From Zychaea mexicana (taxonomy: Eukaryota; Mucoromycota; Mucoromycetes; Mucorales; Lichtheimiaceae), in contig NW_026516813.1 in the NCBI RefSeq assembly GCF_025766255.1, forward strand, positions 31,775 to 95,774: a DNA stretch of 64,000 nt. The letters run 5' to 3'. The translations under genes and the position numbers were made by a program. Of the stretch, positions 39,297 through 50,647 are shown piece by piece (position 1 is the stretch's first letter; each line of letters starts with the position of its first letter). The notes beneath the pieces are model-generated. The model saw only the letters and a program-made list of their open reading frames with translations. It was not told the origin of the DNA and did not search any database.

Positions 39297-40203
39297 TAAC
39301 TAGCAATATATATGATTGACGATGAAATCAATAAGGGAATGTAGAGCTTCAAAACCTTAAGTGCTTCCAATAAGGATTTGAGTCTACATACTGGCCGTCT
39401 TTTAAATGATATAAAAGATGGACATGAGTACACATTCAAGTAGCAAAGCATTGCATGAGCATGATAAATTCTACCCAGCAATAAACTTCGCTGATTTTTG
39501 TAATCGGCACCTGTTTTGGAAGGAAAGCTGCTGCTATTGTGCCTTCAGATGAGCACTACTTAAAGAACTCGAAAGAAGTAGCGATTTACTATCTTGACGG
39601 GTGCGCTTTTGGTTTTTTGGGTTGCCTGTGTGTCTGTCCGTGAATCGATGCCATATTGTTTATGCAGCGATTGTGTTGAGCAAGTAGAAACTATTCTTCA
39701 AGTAGAAGTAGCGCTCAGATAGCCTTTGCGTCTGTTCAAGACATACACATTCTGTGGTCAGGCCTCCGCGTCATCTATATTATTAACTTTTTGTAATCAA
39801 ACCATTATTCCACTACTGTTGCTTTTGAGAACGAGTGTGTTTCTCTATTTAACATATTTATCATATCAAGTAATATTGTTCATTTTACTGCTTATTCAGG
39901 CCCCACATTTTTTGTGGAAATTTCGGCGGGGTTAAAGCTACTGGGGTAGACTCTCATCCAATGATATTAAAAGTTAAGCAACTGCTCTCTGGGTGCAAAG
40001 TGTGAGGGTAGCCAATGAGATAACAAGTTAACGGGGGTTGTTACGTGTGCCGATATCTTGTGTTGCTTCTGTGTAGCGCTTGTGTGTGGGTATATCAGTT
40101 GGCGTTTTGATTGTTCCTGTCAACCATTGCACTTTTACACTGGTCTTTCGTCTTGTAATTTTTTCCCACTCTATCACCTCCGCCATAACGTATTTGACAA
40201 AAA
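39297..40203. other. Intergenic, upstream of the 40.2-kb element
   Basis: No supported gene. I looked for a terminal repeat matching the DNA after 44756 and found none by eye. Confidence 0.4.
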
Positions 40204-43200
40204 ATGGGTGATCCTACTTCTCGGTCAGATGGAAAACGTCGTCGCGGTAGACCTCTAGGTAGCAAAAATAACAAGCAGAAATCCTCCTCGGCTCGCGCTC
40301 GCGGTCAGACGAGCTTGATGCAATACGTTCCTTCGTGCTACCTTTCTTCAGAACAACGCGACACAACAAGCGCTGAGGCCACAGCCTCACCACCCGATAT
40401 CAATGAGCAGCCAAGCTGTGAAGTTTCCTCCCAACAGGTTGTATCCGGAAAGGGCCACCACATACATATACTTATTGTATCGATTATATAGGCTCGTGTG
40501 GATGACGATAACTATACTTTAAAGGACTTGATCGACGAATTAGAGGAAGAAAATCATACTAATTGTGATACTGGCGTGGAAAACGAGGAAGATCCCATCC
40601 CTGACGAAGCACAAACACTCAATGATGACGACAGAGGATACAAAGAAAAAAGTTTCGGAGTGCTCGCCCAGTATTTCTTAAGTATCCAAGATCGTATCAA
40701 GACCAAAGATGGTGGTTTTCCAAGGGAATACAAGAATGGAACTTTTTGGATTGAGCCAAAGTCGCCTTATTTTGCATTACGAGACGAAAGTATATTAAAT
40801 CCCAAGCCATTGTACTTTCCTCGTGTATTTCTATGGTTCCCTCATTAATTGGTTGATCGATTGTACTGCCGCGATTCGAGGTGCTACAATGAGGCGGACG
40901 CAAATACCTTTAAAAGAAGCAAACTTGAAGATAAAGGCTTCTACAAGGATCCTTATGCACGTCGAGTGGTGGACATGAACAGGTATGAATTATTAGCAGC
41001 AACAATCATGACAAGCCTTTAACAGCGAACTATGTGTTTGAAAGATGCTTTTATATTATGTCAAGACGATATGAATGCAAAACCTGTCATGCCTCATTGG
41101 GTGCACACGATGAAAAAAATTTGAAACAGCTGCCCGACGAACTAGCAGCAGAATTTCCCGCCATTTTTTCCTATCGGTGTGCTATCTCTAAGGATCTCAT
41201 TGACATTTTACGACCATGTATGTAGCACGGTATGGGAGTTGCAAACTTTCAAGATATGCTACAGGAGCTGCACCTCAAACGCCATATCCGACTGCATATC
41301 ATATACACCCTATATCAAATACATCGTCGAACGAACCCAACTTACAAGGAGACCGAAAATCGCATCAGAAGCTACCCTGAGTTCTCGACATTCAAGGATT
41401 CTCAAGGATACGCTGGATACGTTCCTTCTATACCATATTTTCGACTCATATACAATGCTATCATGGATGTTCTTCGGCCAATTATGGACAAGCAGATGGT
41501 TACTATTGATGGAGAGATACTCAAGGGAGACCACACATTCAAGTTTTTGAAGAAAGTTGCAAAAATGGGTGACGCACCGACTTTTGGCGCTCTATATACT
41601 ATATGTAACGAGTATGATGAGATACGAATGCAATTGCTAGTCCCCACCAAGTCATTATCGCATTTACAGACGCCTTTTCAGGAAATGATGAAAACATACG
41701 ACATGTACGGGTATAAACCACCGCAGCTATTTTTTACTGACAACGTCCGGGGAGACAAGGCGTTCCTACTTGATAATATCAGCTCATTGAAGAACGGTCC
41801 CAAGATTAACAGTTTGACTTTCACTGAATCTACCCGCAACAATCACATATTACACCTGCCAACCTTTATTACTACGCACTACATACGCAATGAAACCGAA
41901 GCTGAAGAAGAAATTACGAACACCATCTTGTGTGATATTGATCCACAAACGATTGTAATTGGTTTGTATTGCGAATGGAACTTCAGTCGACATGCTTCCC
42001 CTGGCAAAGTGGCAATATTACAGTTAGCATACAAGGTATTGGCTCTGTTCTGTTACACTATCGTTTTGGCAAGTTACAGCTTCACGCTAACAAAATAACT
42101 TGTGGTTTAGAGCTACGTCTTTATCCTGCCAATCCACCAGTATAATAATATTCCTCCTTCTATCGAAACTCTTTTAAAGTCGTCCAAGGTCCTAAAAGCT
42201 GGCCGTAATGTTAGTGGTGACTTAAAAAAAACTAAAGCGCGACTACGGACTAGACTATCATGAAGGCACGGGGTTGGAGCTCGGCAAGTTCTCTCGTAGA
42301 CGAGGCTTCATTGAAAATGGAAATGTAGGACTATCTACAATTGCTGGAGAAGTACTTGGGGGTAGGATCGAAAAAAATGATAGAGACAGCAACTGGGAAT
42401 TACAAGATCTTTCCGAGAATCAAGTGTATTATGCAGCGCTGGACGCGTGGGCGTCGTTGGCGATATATACAAAGCTTGTGTGTTTTCGTACACTGGGTAA
42501 AACCGTACTAGATTCTCCTCCGCATGGTGGGTACGTACGTTGCTATTTATTCCCGTCTTCAATGTTCATTTCCAATTGCATATGGCGAGATATTACACAA
42601 TGAGCAGCAGGTACTCTACGATTTACGTAATATTCTTTGGAAGAAATATATGATTCATTAACGACATGTGCTTCTCTTCATGAATTACTAGATAACATTC
42701 GACGACAACATGGCATATATCGATCAATCACGTTTGTGTTCCTGGCGCAATTCTTGACTCGCACACTCAAAAAACTCTTATGGAATTTGGAGACCTCCCT
42801 TTTGCTGTGACAGTACCGATATCCATGCTACGATTCGAAAAAAAGTCGCTATGTTTATGGAGAGAGCAACCACCGCATCAAGGCAACAACCGATCACAAG
42901 CCAACATACCTGACGATATGCACGATACACCTCATATAACCGACAGTATACCAGACGATAGTGATCAGGAGTCAACATCTTCTTGTTCGACGTCAACATC
43001 ACACGAACCCAATGACAACTCCAATGAACAAAGCACATCGAATATACCATGTTCCGACTCTTTAAGCTTCAACTTCACAAATATTTATGCGCAGGATACC
43101 CAGCAGCAACCAGTATATTCGAGAATCCTTAAAGACATCTATCACTTCATGGCCCTTATCAAGATACCCAAACGGCACGTTCTCGCAAAAGAATTCTCCC

Positions 43201-44756
43201 GGCAACTACGCAACACTATCTTTGTTGTGCACCAAGAAGATCGGCAAAAAGTGGAGCAATATCTAGCGACCGAAAACATTACATGGGAATACATGCTGAA
43301 CACGAATCCATCTTGGGTTATGCGAAGAGTGAAACGTAGCGTCCCACCACCACACGAGCTCGGTCCCCAAAGTCCAAAATCTTTTTGCTGAATACAGTAA
43401 CCTAATTTGCACCAGAACTGGAAGGAAATTGTTTGATAATGATGCCCACCGTCAAGCCCAAAACATGCTCAAGGCAATATATGAAGGCCAAGTTTCCGAT
43501 CATCCCGATATGCCGCTGTACTATAAAATTGGATACGACAAAAAAGCAAACCTTCCCCTTTATCGGTGTGCCCGTAGAACAAACTCTCTAGAGGGTGGAG
43601 TCCATCAAAACATTATCCGTGCTATTGGTTCTAGCGGTGCCGACCACATTTGGCTGATTGCTTTCTTGCTGAATATCGACTTCGTCATAACTTGAAGGTA
43701 AAAGGTGATATCCACTGAAATCAATTAGTTTTGAAATTGAGATACCTTATATATCAGGTCGGCACTATGAATCGATATTTACGTCAGTACAAGGGACATT
43801 ATGATCCATGGTTGATTGAAGCATTGGTATACCTACGGATGAAGCTTGAGATTTTCGGCACTGGTGGTGCTATTGAGGAGCAAGCGGGAGCCCATGTCCA
43901 AGGCTTGGAGCTGAAAGAGTGCAGCGAGACATTTGGTATTGCAGAATTTGCACCTGACGTTGCTCGCACACTTGGGATAGACATGTCTTCAGCAGAAGAA
44001 CGAAACAACGAAGAGCATTGCGACCAAATGAATACGCTCAAACCTCGGCCATACTCTCTCAACATTAGTATCAACCTCTTCTTACAGCCTGGTTCTACGG
44101 CCAATCCTTTGAATAAGCGCTACATCTTTCTTGCCCAAAAACAAGGAACAAAGTATGCTGTTACCCCTGTCCACCCGAAGCAGGAATTCGAAAAGTTTCA
44201 AGAAATCATCCATGGACCAGCTCAAAGAACTATTGGCGCATCAGGCTGGACCAGATTGGCAAAGCTTTAGAACGCATCCACATCCAAGCCAGTAGATGGA
44301 GTAACAGTATTTTACAAGACACCAGATCATCTAAAAATGCATTACGAGCGATGGAATGAGAGACGATTGACACGCGCTAGCAAAGCAATTAGCGATGGCA
44401 TTTGTGAAACGATGAACGCAGAATTGATGTCACCAAGCAGAGGATATTCCGCATTACCTGCTAGCACACCGTCACCACCTCCATTTGCCCTCCAATCCAT
44501 AGTACAAGAAGATCTGCAAAACTCGTTACCATCATCAATAGCAGTAGCTGACCCGTCATCAGTAGCAACAACTATCTCATCATCAACACCAAACTCTCTC
44601 GGTGCATCACCATTAGGTTTTAGTCGCAATAGTCCTAGAAGAATTGCTCTGGCGCCATCACCATTGTCTACACCATCACAACCACTGTTTACAGTTAATG
44701 TACAAATCCCCAAGAAACGAGCGCGCCGTAGTAAACAAGTATTACAGGGATCCTAA
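40204..44756 (+). pseudogene. Transposase-like DDE protein with embedded 3'-5' exonuclease, decayed
   Basis: A large multi-exon gene in one orientation. It starts MGDPTSRSDGKRRRGRPLGS, an AT-hook. A region with FWIEPKSPYFALRDE and a zinc-ribbon-like RRYECKTCHASLG follows. A DDE-type core has TIDGEILKGDHTF (Asp about 41510) and QLFFTDNVRGDKAFLL (Asp about 41738). Then comes a DEDDy 3'-5' exonuclease (41930-42480): motif I reads GLYCEWN, motif II GRNVSGDLKK, motif III YYAALDAWASLAIY. The DDE-like part resumes with DIYHFMALIKIPKRHVLAKE and TNSLEGGVHQNI (candidate Glu about 43591). Clear introns are 40438-40491, 42036-42110 and about 43696-43748. Decay is evident: TAA 40846, TAG 41223, TAG 44268, and shifts near 41026, 42230, 43370 and 43650. 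I know similar large exonuclease-containing proteins from fungal genomes but cannot name an accepted superfamily. Terminal repeats were not found. Confidence 0.75.
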
Positions 44757-44990
44757 AGACTAAGCTACACACCCTTGGAACTATATACATATCATATTAT
44801 ATTTATATCTTGTTATCTACACCACTATATACTCTTACCGTCATCGATACCACTCAACAATAAACGTATTTTATTTCATGCTGCTCCCAAATAGCTTACT
44901 TCCCAAGGAATATTACTAGGGCCGAAATTTCAGTTAAAGTATGTTCCTCCCATTTTGGGCTTTGGGTGCGCGCCGTTTCCACTCCATGAA

Positions 44991-45000
44991 AGTATAAAAA
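44991..45000 (+). promoter_or_regulatory. TATA-like box
   Basis: AGTATAAAAA lies about 60 bases before ATG 45058, a usual core-promoter position. Confidence 0.45.
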
Positions 45001-45057
45001 GACACTCTGAAAACCCGTTCTCTTTCTGTTCTTCTGCGCTGTTGCGAACAAACAGTA

Positions 45058-46157
45058 ATGCTCCCTCCGTCTCTTCTTGAACTAAACAGTGGTGAACCGG
45101 AGATCCAAACCTTGTCAAATCTTTGGGTCAGTGCTAATGCGGCATTCGATTCGTGCGATTTTGGTGGTGCCTTGTCTGACTTGGATGCTGCGGTTGCCGA
45201 GGTTGAGCAGAACGTGTTAGCTATCGTTTTGCTGAAACGTGCAGTTGCCCACAGCTGTCAGGGTAATACCCAAGCAGCGATCCAGGATGCATACAAGGTT
45301 ATAAAGCTGGCGCCGCGTCTTCCTGAAGGGTATCTCTGCGCTGGTAGTCTGCTAAAATCCGCTAAAAGATATGGGGAGGCGATCGAGATCTACTGGAACG
45401 GCATTCAGGCTACTGAATCCTTTGGAGACACGAACGACTGTGCCTCCAGAAAAAACAATGAAGGACATCAGCGCATAGTACGGGCCAAGCATATTATTGA
45501 AGAAAGCATCAATCGGATCAATGACCAACCCTTGAAGAAGCTACCACTGGAGCTGGCCCACCATATCTTTTTCGATCTGCTTTCGTTTGAGGACCGACTG
45601 CAAAGTATGTATACGTGCCGCTGGTGGAGAGCATTTCTGGTGGAGGAGCTACCGCGGATACCTCTCCGTTTGGTACTGGGTAGTATTCCAAAGCAAGCAA
45701 TGGTACATGGCTCCCAGATCAAGTGGCCGCGCTCTCCGGAAGAAGCCCGTGAAGCTTCCGATGCCTTTTCTTGGCCCACTGGTTTGGCTACCTCTCGAGA
45801 TGTCTTGACAAGGCTGAAAGGGGCGATAGGAGCTATGGATGGCAAGCTCGTGGTGATCCACAAACCGACGAAGCAAGGTCAACGGTACTTCGACCGCAAG
45901 CTACATCACTCGATTAACTTGCTTGCTGCTTGTGCTGCAGATGGGCGCTTTACGTTTATTGACGTGGGTCAATCAGGTATAGTAATCTACAAATGAAAAC
46001 TATTATTGTCTTTAACGTACACGTTGCTGATGCATCACAAATATGTGTTCATTAGAGCGAGCTCACGTCACCCGTGCCTTCAGCAACAGTGCACTCAATA
46101 CCAGACTGCTAAATGATCCTGAACAATGGTGTCCTAAAGGAACATACATTCTTGCCG
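45058..46157 (+). CDS. TPR/F-box protein fused in frame to a Harbinger-like transposase domain
   Basis: One uninterrupted 306-codon exon (45058-45976) carries two unrelated parts. Residues about 25-120 are TPR-like helices and 159-200 an F-box (KLPLELAHHIFFDLLSFEDR), the Pof3/Dia2-like layout in which an F-box subunit of an SCF ubiquitin ligase normally continues into leucine-rich repeats. Here, from residue about 221 (IKWPRSPEEAREASDAF), it continues instead as a HARBI1-like DDE domain with the first Asp in GAIGAMDGKLVVI and then RYFDRKLHHSINLLAACAAD. Exon 46056-46157 joins in phase and continues with AFSNSALNTRL, but the second catalytic Asp (usual HDAR) reads HVTR, so cutting activity is unlikely. 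Beyond 46157 the frame cannot be followed with confidence. A TATA-like box precedes the ATG. Whether the fusion is expressed is unknown. Confidence 0.65.
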
Positions 46158-46352
46158 GTTAGTAGTCCTGCACTTTTCACTTATACAGCTTGCACAATCA
46201 AAATCGAAAGATGCTCGACCTCTTGCCCACAAAGCCAAATTCAGTAGTACACGTAACGAGGAATCCAATCTGATTTCCATATATGCATATTTGTAAGTTA
46301 ATAGGATCTCACGGACTTTTTGGATCGAGACTTACATAACTATTTTTTTTAG

Positions 46353-47024
46353 TTTAAAATTCATGGATACCATCATTACGTGTTTGACAAAGACCTGGAC
46401 ATCACAGAGAATAATTTCGCAATCAAGTTGTGGGGCCCTATTCTGGAGAAGCTATTTCGGAATACAATTTTGCGATGCAAATGGTAAGAGTCAATGCATA
46501 TTGCATACGATCGGTTATACATTTGTAAGGCTAACTAGGGGTGATTCCATCGGCTCCCTATCCTTATTTACCATAGAGCTCTATGCTAACTTCCCATACG
46601 GATCTCTATCCTCATTTAATCCGACTCATCTGGACTTATCGATAGTCCCGGCTTCACAGTTGATATGTGGGTTGTCAAAGGATACGTTGTCACGCGGTCC
46701 TTCTTAAAAACCTGCAGTGACAGAATCAAGCTATTGATCGAGTCGAAGTGCGTTTTGGACAGGCTCATTACAGAGACCGAGAATGTGGTCGCCAAAAGTA
46801 TAAAGATACCAGCGTTACAATTATCAGGTATGTTATTCCTATGATTACCCGGTGTCTGCATAAAAATTATCACTGTTTCTAATGACTTGAGATGGATCTT
46901 CAGGAGCGAAAGCACGATGGTATACTCTGAGACGTGATGGCACTGGCATCTATGTTGGCGTAAAGGAAACTCGTGGAAGTGTTCCAAAAGTATCAGTGAT
47001 ATATACGAATTCCGGGATGTGATT
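46353..47024 (+). pseudogene. Unassigned gene fragment
   Basis: I do not recognise a named domain. Exon-like blocks read FKIHGYHHYVFDKDLDI with FAIKLWGPILEKLF (46353-46483), joined in phase to WGDSIG (46539 on), then FLKTCSDRIKLLIESKCVLD to IPALQLSG (about 46650-46827), joined in phase to AKARWYTLRRDGTGIYVGV (46914-47024). The middle splice could not be resolved and no start exon is visible, so it is probably truncated or decayed. Similar conserved-but-unnamed proteins are common in Mucoromycota genomes; that statement is from memory, not a search. Confidence 0.4.
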
Positions 47025-48532
47025 ACTTTGCTATCATATTCAAATTTAAGGTATATATACATATGGGTATGGGTGTATACAGATGTACGGTGGATTTGCA
47101 TAGTGACCGGTAATAAGTTTGATACACAGAAAATGACCTTTATTTATATATTAGAGTAATAACTCAAAGTGATTGGTATGGTTAAAATATACTCACCAGT
47201 GTTACAAACTGGTCAAACTTGTAGGTGTGTGAAATAAAAAGACAATTAGAGAAAAAGGGTAACAATATGTGGATAAGAAGAAAGTGGTATCATAAAAACA
47301 GGGGAACGAGTTTGCCACATGAGTGATTGAACTTCAATTCAACGTTGAAGGTGCAAATACTATTTTGCTGCACTACGCATCAATAGAAAAGTCGGCATTA
47401 CAGTATTAGTTTCCTAACCTGACATCCAGCTACTGCTATAGAAAGCGATATTCGACTTGACGGGATGCAATTTGATGAGCAACAATGACGATAACAATGA
47501 TAATGATGATAACGATAATCGGTCATCATGTTAGAATTCATCATGTGATATCTTCCAGCCTATTCCCCATTTTTGAATCCCACCGAACTGTTTAGTCGAA
47601 GCTAAAGGCTGAAGTAAGGTGCGGACTCTTGACAAAGGATGATAGCTTAACACCGCATATGGTGACCAAAGATTGCCAGGGATGGATATCACACTGAGGA
47701 CGCAATATGTGTGCTCACACATACAAAATAGCGTTACAGATTGCTGTAGAAAGTATTCAATTAAAAGACACTTGAAACACGGGGTGTCCATGCTGTGGAC
47801 TTCGCTGAGCACAGTGACAGCTGCATATTCTTATTACGAACTACAATACAGAAGCTAAATCTCGAAAAGCAAATCAGGAAACTTACTGCTGGCTAGAGTA
47901 GAGGAAAATTAACTGCGGTTCGAGCATCATGTTGTTAGTAAAGACATTGATGCTAGAGTCCTTGTAGTATACTATCCTACATTTTCACGTATTTAGTGCT
48001 TTACATATTACATAAGAGCGGATGAACAGTCCGCGTTGGTACATCATCGTCGTCGACAGGAAAAGAGGCAACGACTGTAGGAATCTTATTTTTAGCGCTG
48101 TTTTTCACATGTCAATTCTTTAGAGCCTTCGCAGGTGAACCAAATTTTCTAAAGTGATATGCAATTTGCTTGGCAGCTCACTGTCAAACGTTTTTCCTAC
48201 TACTAGACTTACCTATTCATCTGTCGTTGTTCACATTCAAAAATAGATATGCCTAAAGAGCCCGGCTTATTGCACGGTATCTAGTGGAGCAGAGGCAGGC
48301 ACTAACGTAGCTACCGTTTTTTTATCGCACAAACACCATAGTTTATTGCCATTTCTTAACCTCGTCCCATAGTAATAAAAATCGCGCTTGGCCGTATCTG
48401 GCCACCAAATGTATTTTATCTGCAGTTTCACAGTTTCCTAATTCAATCATGAAGGGTAACCCAGCAATGGTCATCGGGCTGCGACGCCGGTCGCGCTTTT
48501 TTTTGCGTTTCCTCTCGAAACAGGCCATAAAA
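47025..48532. other. Intergenic, no gene seen
   Basis: AT-rich DNA with a GATAAC/GATGAT run near 47483-47520. No coding exon is supported. Confidence 0.45.
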
Positions 48533-49847
48533 ATGACAAGCCTGGCTGAATTACGCCAGAGACTCCTCCACCGCTACTATGTACTACACTTAATTTACGG
48601 CTGCACTTATATTGCTTTCTCGGTTAAGCACCTACTATTATCCGACGACAGTGAATTTGGCGTAAGTAAAAGTGCTTCTTTTGCCTAAAGTCGTGGGGGG
48701 TGGGGTGGGTGGTTAGAAAGAGGCGGAGAACTCCAAGCTCAGAGATGTTGGCTGACAACCCCATTTATTGTTAACGGAAAATATTCAAGGATGCCGACGT
48801 AAATGCACACCTGGCATTGGTTTTATTTTCAGTGTGGAAGTCGCTCATGGCAAGCACGGCCGAAGAATTAGCAAGCGTGCTTATTCTGTACACCAAGTTC
48901 TTTACGTTCTGCATGGTATATTGGAAGTCCGGCATGTTCAAGTCGATTCTTTACCTTGCTGGTTGGATGTGTATGTAGCAAAACGTTGGGGGAGGGGTGA
49001 GTTTTTGAAGATATGTAAATTTCTAATGCGAAAGACGGAACTCGGGCACTTGGATGGTATTTAGTATTGTCGACACTATTCCCACAACCATGGTATCAAG
49101 GCCCAACGAAGATTGCTGAGCTCAGTGAAACAAAGTTCCGTGAAGAAGTGCAGCGCAAGCGACTTGCCGATGGCCCTCGCATTACTGAAGTAACAAGTGA
49201 AAGTGAGGAAGGCCCGTCAACAACAACAGCAACCAAAAGGAAAGACAAAGGCAAAGGCAAAGCTGGACAGTATACCAAATACTGGGTAGTCATGCTTTAT
49301 GCTAATTGGTCTCTTGCATGTCTCAATTTTGAAGCCGTGCTGGCCAAGTTATCGCTCCAATATAGTGCCGATCACATCAAATTCGGTAAGGGATTAAGAA
49401 AGGAGGAAACGGTTTAAAGCATGGGTGGGTGGGGGAACCTCAACAATTGACAGGTAGACGACTTACTGGTGGGGTCTTGTTGAATACACTAGGTAAAATT
49501 GATATTGACATGTACTCGGATCTGGCGGAGGAATATGGTATCAGCCGTGATCCAGCATCCTTTGATTTGCCTACACTTTTGCTTTTCCGCGACGGTGCCC
49601 AGATTCGTCGACTACCTGAACTGACACCCGCCGACGATTCAAACATCAAAAAAGCTGCAGCGACAACTGCAAAAGACACAATTACCCGTATTGGTTGGAG
49701 TAAAAAAGCAGTAAGTGTACAAGATACTGATGAACTATACAGCACATACTAGGTTAGTGTTAAGTCGCACATTATACTAAAAACTTCATATAAAAGGCTA
49801 CTGTAATCAAGGCATTCCATCTTGATAAGATCATTACTGAAAAATAG
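48533..49847 (+). CDS. TMX2-like thioredoxin-related transmembrane protein, one-base frame break
   Basis: ER membrane protein of the TMX2 family, tied to redox and calcium homeostasis at ER-mitochondria contacts in animals. Exons 48533-48661, 48743-48970, 49065-49385, 49493-49710 and 49797-49847 join in phase except inside exon 2, where PFIVNGK and FKDADVNAHLALVLF are in different frames. One A missing from the AAAA run near 48777-48780 would restore the family reading. TM segments lie at YYVLHLIYGCTYIAFSV and in exon 2 (SVWKSL, YTKFFTFCMVYW). The thioredoxin-like domain has YANWSLACLNFE, where the motif is SLAC rather than CxxC, as in animal TMX2 (SNDC). The last exon (ATVIKAFHLDKIITEK) was found by its splice fit. 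An essential-looking gene with one homopolymer break suggests assembly error. Confidence 0.85.
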
Positions 49848-50647
49848 AGAGAGTATCGCTGCAGCAGGGTATGCTGCCACAACAACAACAACAACAACAA
49901 CAGAATTCATTTTTTGTGTGGGTTACTAGATGTGCCACTTAATTTCGCGGATACACACACACACACACAATTTCAACCCCAATCAATGTTTATGTTTGAT
50001 ACGTACTACATCATCATGTACTTTCCTTTCTATGAAAATAACGCAATAAACAATCGAGAAAGAACGCAACACAGACTGCAATTCGACTCCAATATGGATC
50101 AGTTTGTTCAAGTATTTGCGGACGAGAAAAAGGTGTAGATAAGGGGGGGGAACTGTGTACACAGACAACAAGTATGGCAAAGAAGAAGGGATATAAAAGA
50201 AAGGTACGCTCGGAAGAGATAGTGGTAAAGGGTTATGTGCGAACGAGCTACTACGTACGAATTTGCCCTGAGACGAACTCTAGTTACAGAGAAAGAAAGC
50301 AAAAAAGGAGTTTCTGAAGTAAAGAAAAGACGATTATTAAGAGGGCTAGTAAGGTGACAGGCGAAACAGAAAATAGAAAAGGAATTTTTTTGGGAGGGTG
50401 AATCACTAAAGGGTGAGCAAATAAATAATGCGAATGTGCAGCTGGATATCATTCGTCAAAGGAATAGAGCAGAAAGACGGTATCAATAAAGTGCTGCTTA
50501 TTGATAAACCATTCAAAAGGTATACATCTTTTCTAAGGCTTGTCGTTGTAGAATGCCATGCTGAAATCTATATATCGAATGTGGTTAGCACTTTTTTTAT
50601 CACTCATCACTCTCTATCAACAGCCAGAAAAAGTGAGAATCGGCTAA
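49848..50647. other. Intergenic with CAA and CA microsatellites
   Basis: Convergent 3' flanks of the TMX2-like and bHLH genes. CAA repeat near 49880-49902 and a CA repeat near 49953-49968. No coding exon is seen. Confidence 0.5.
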
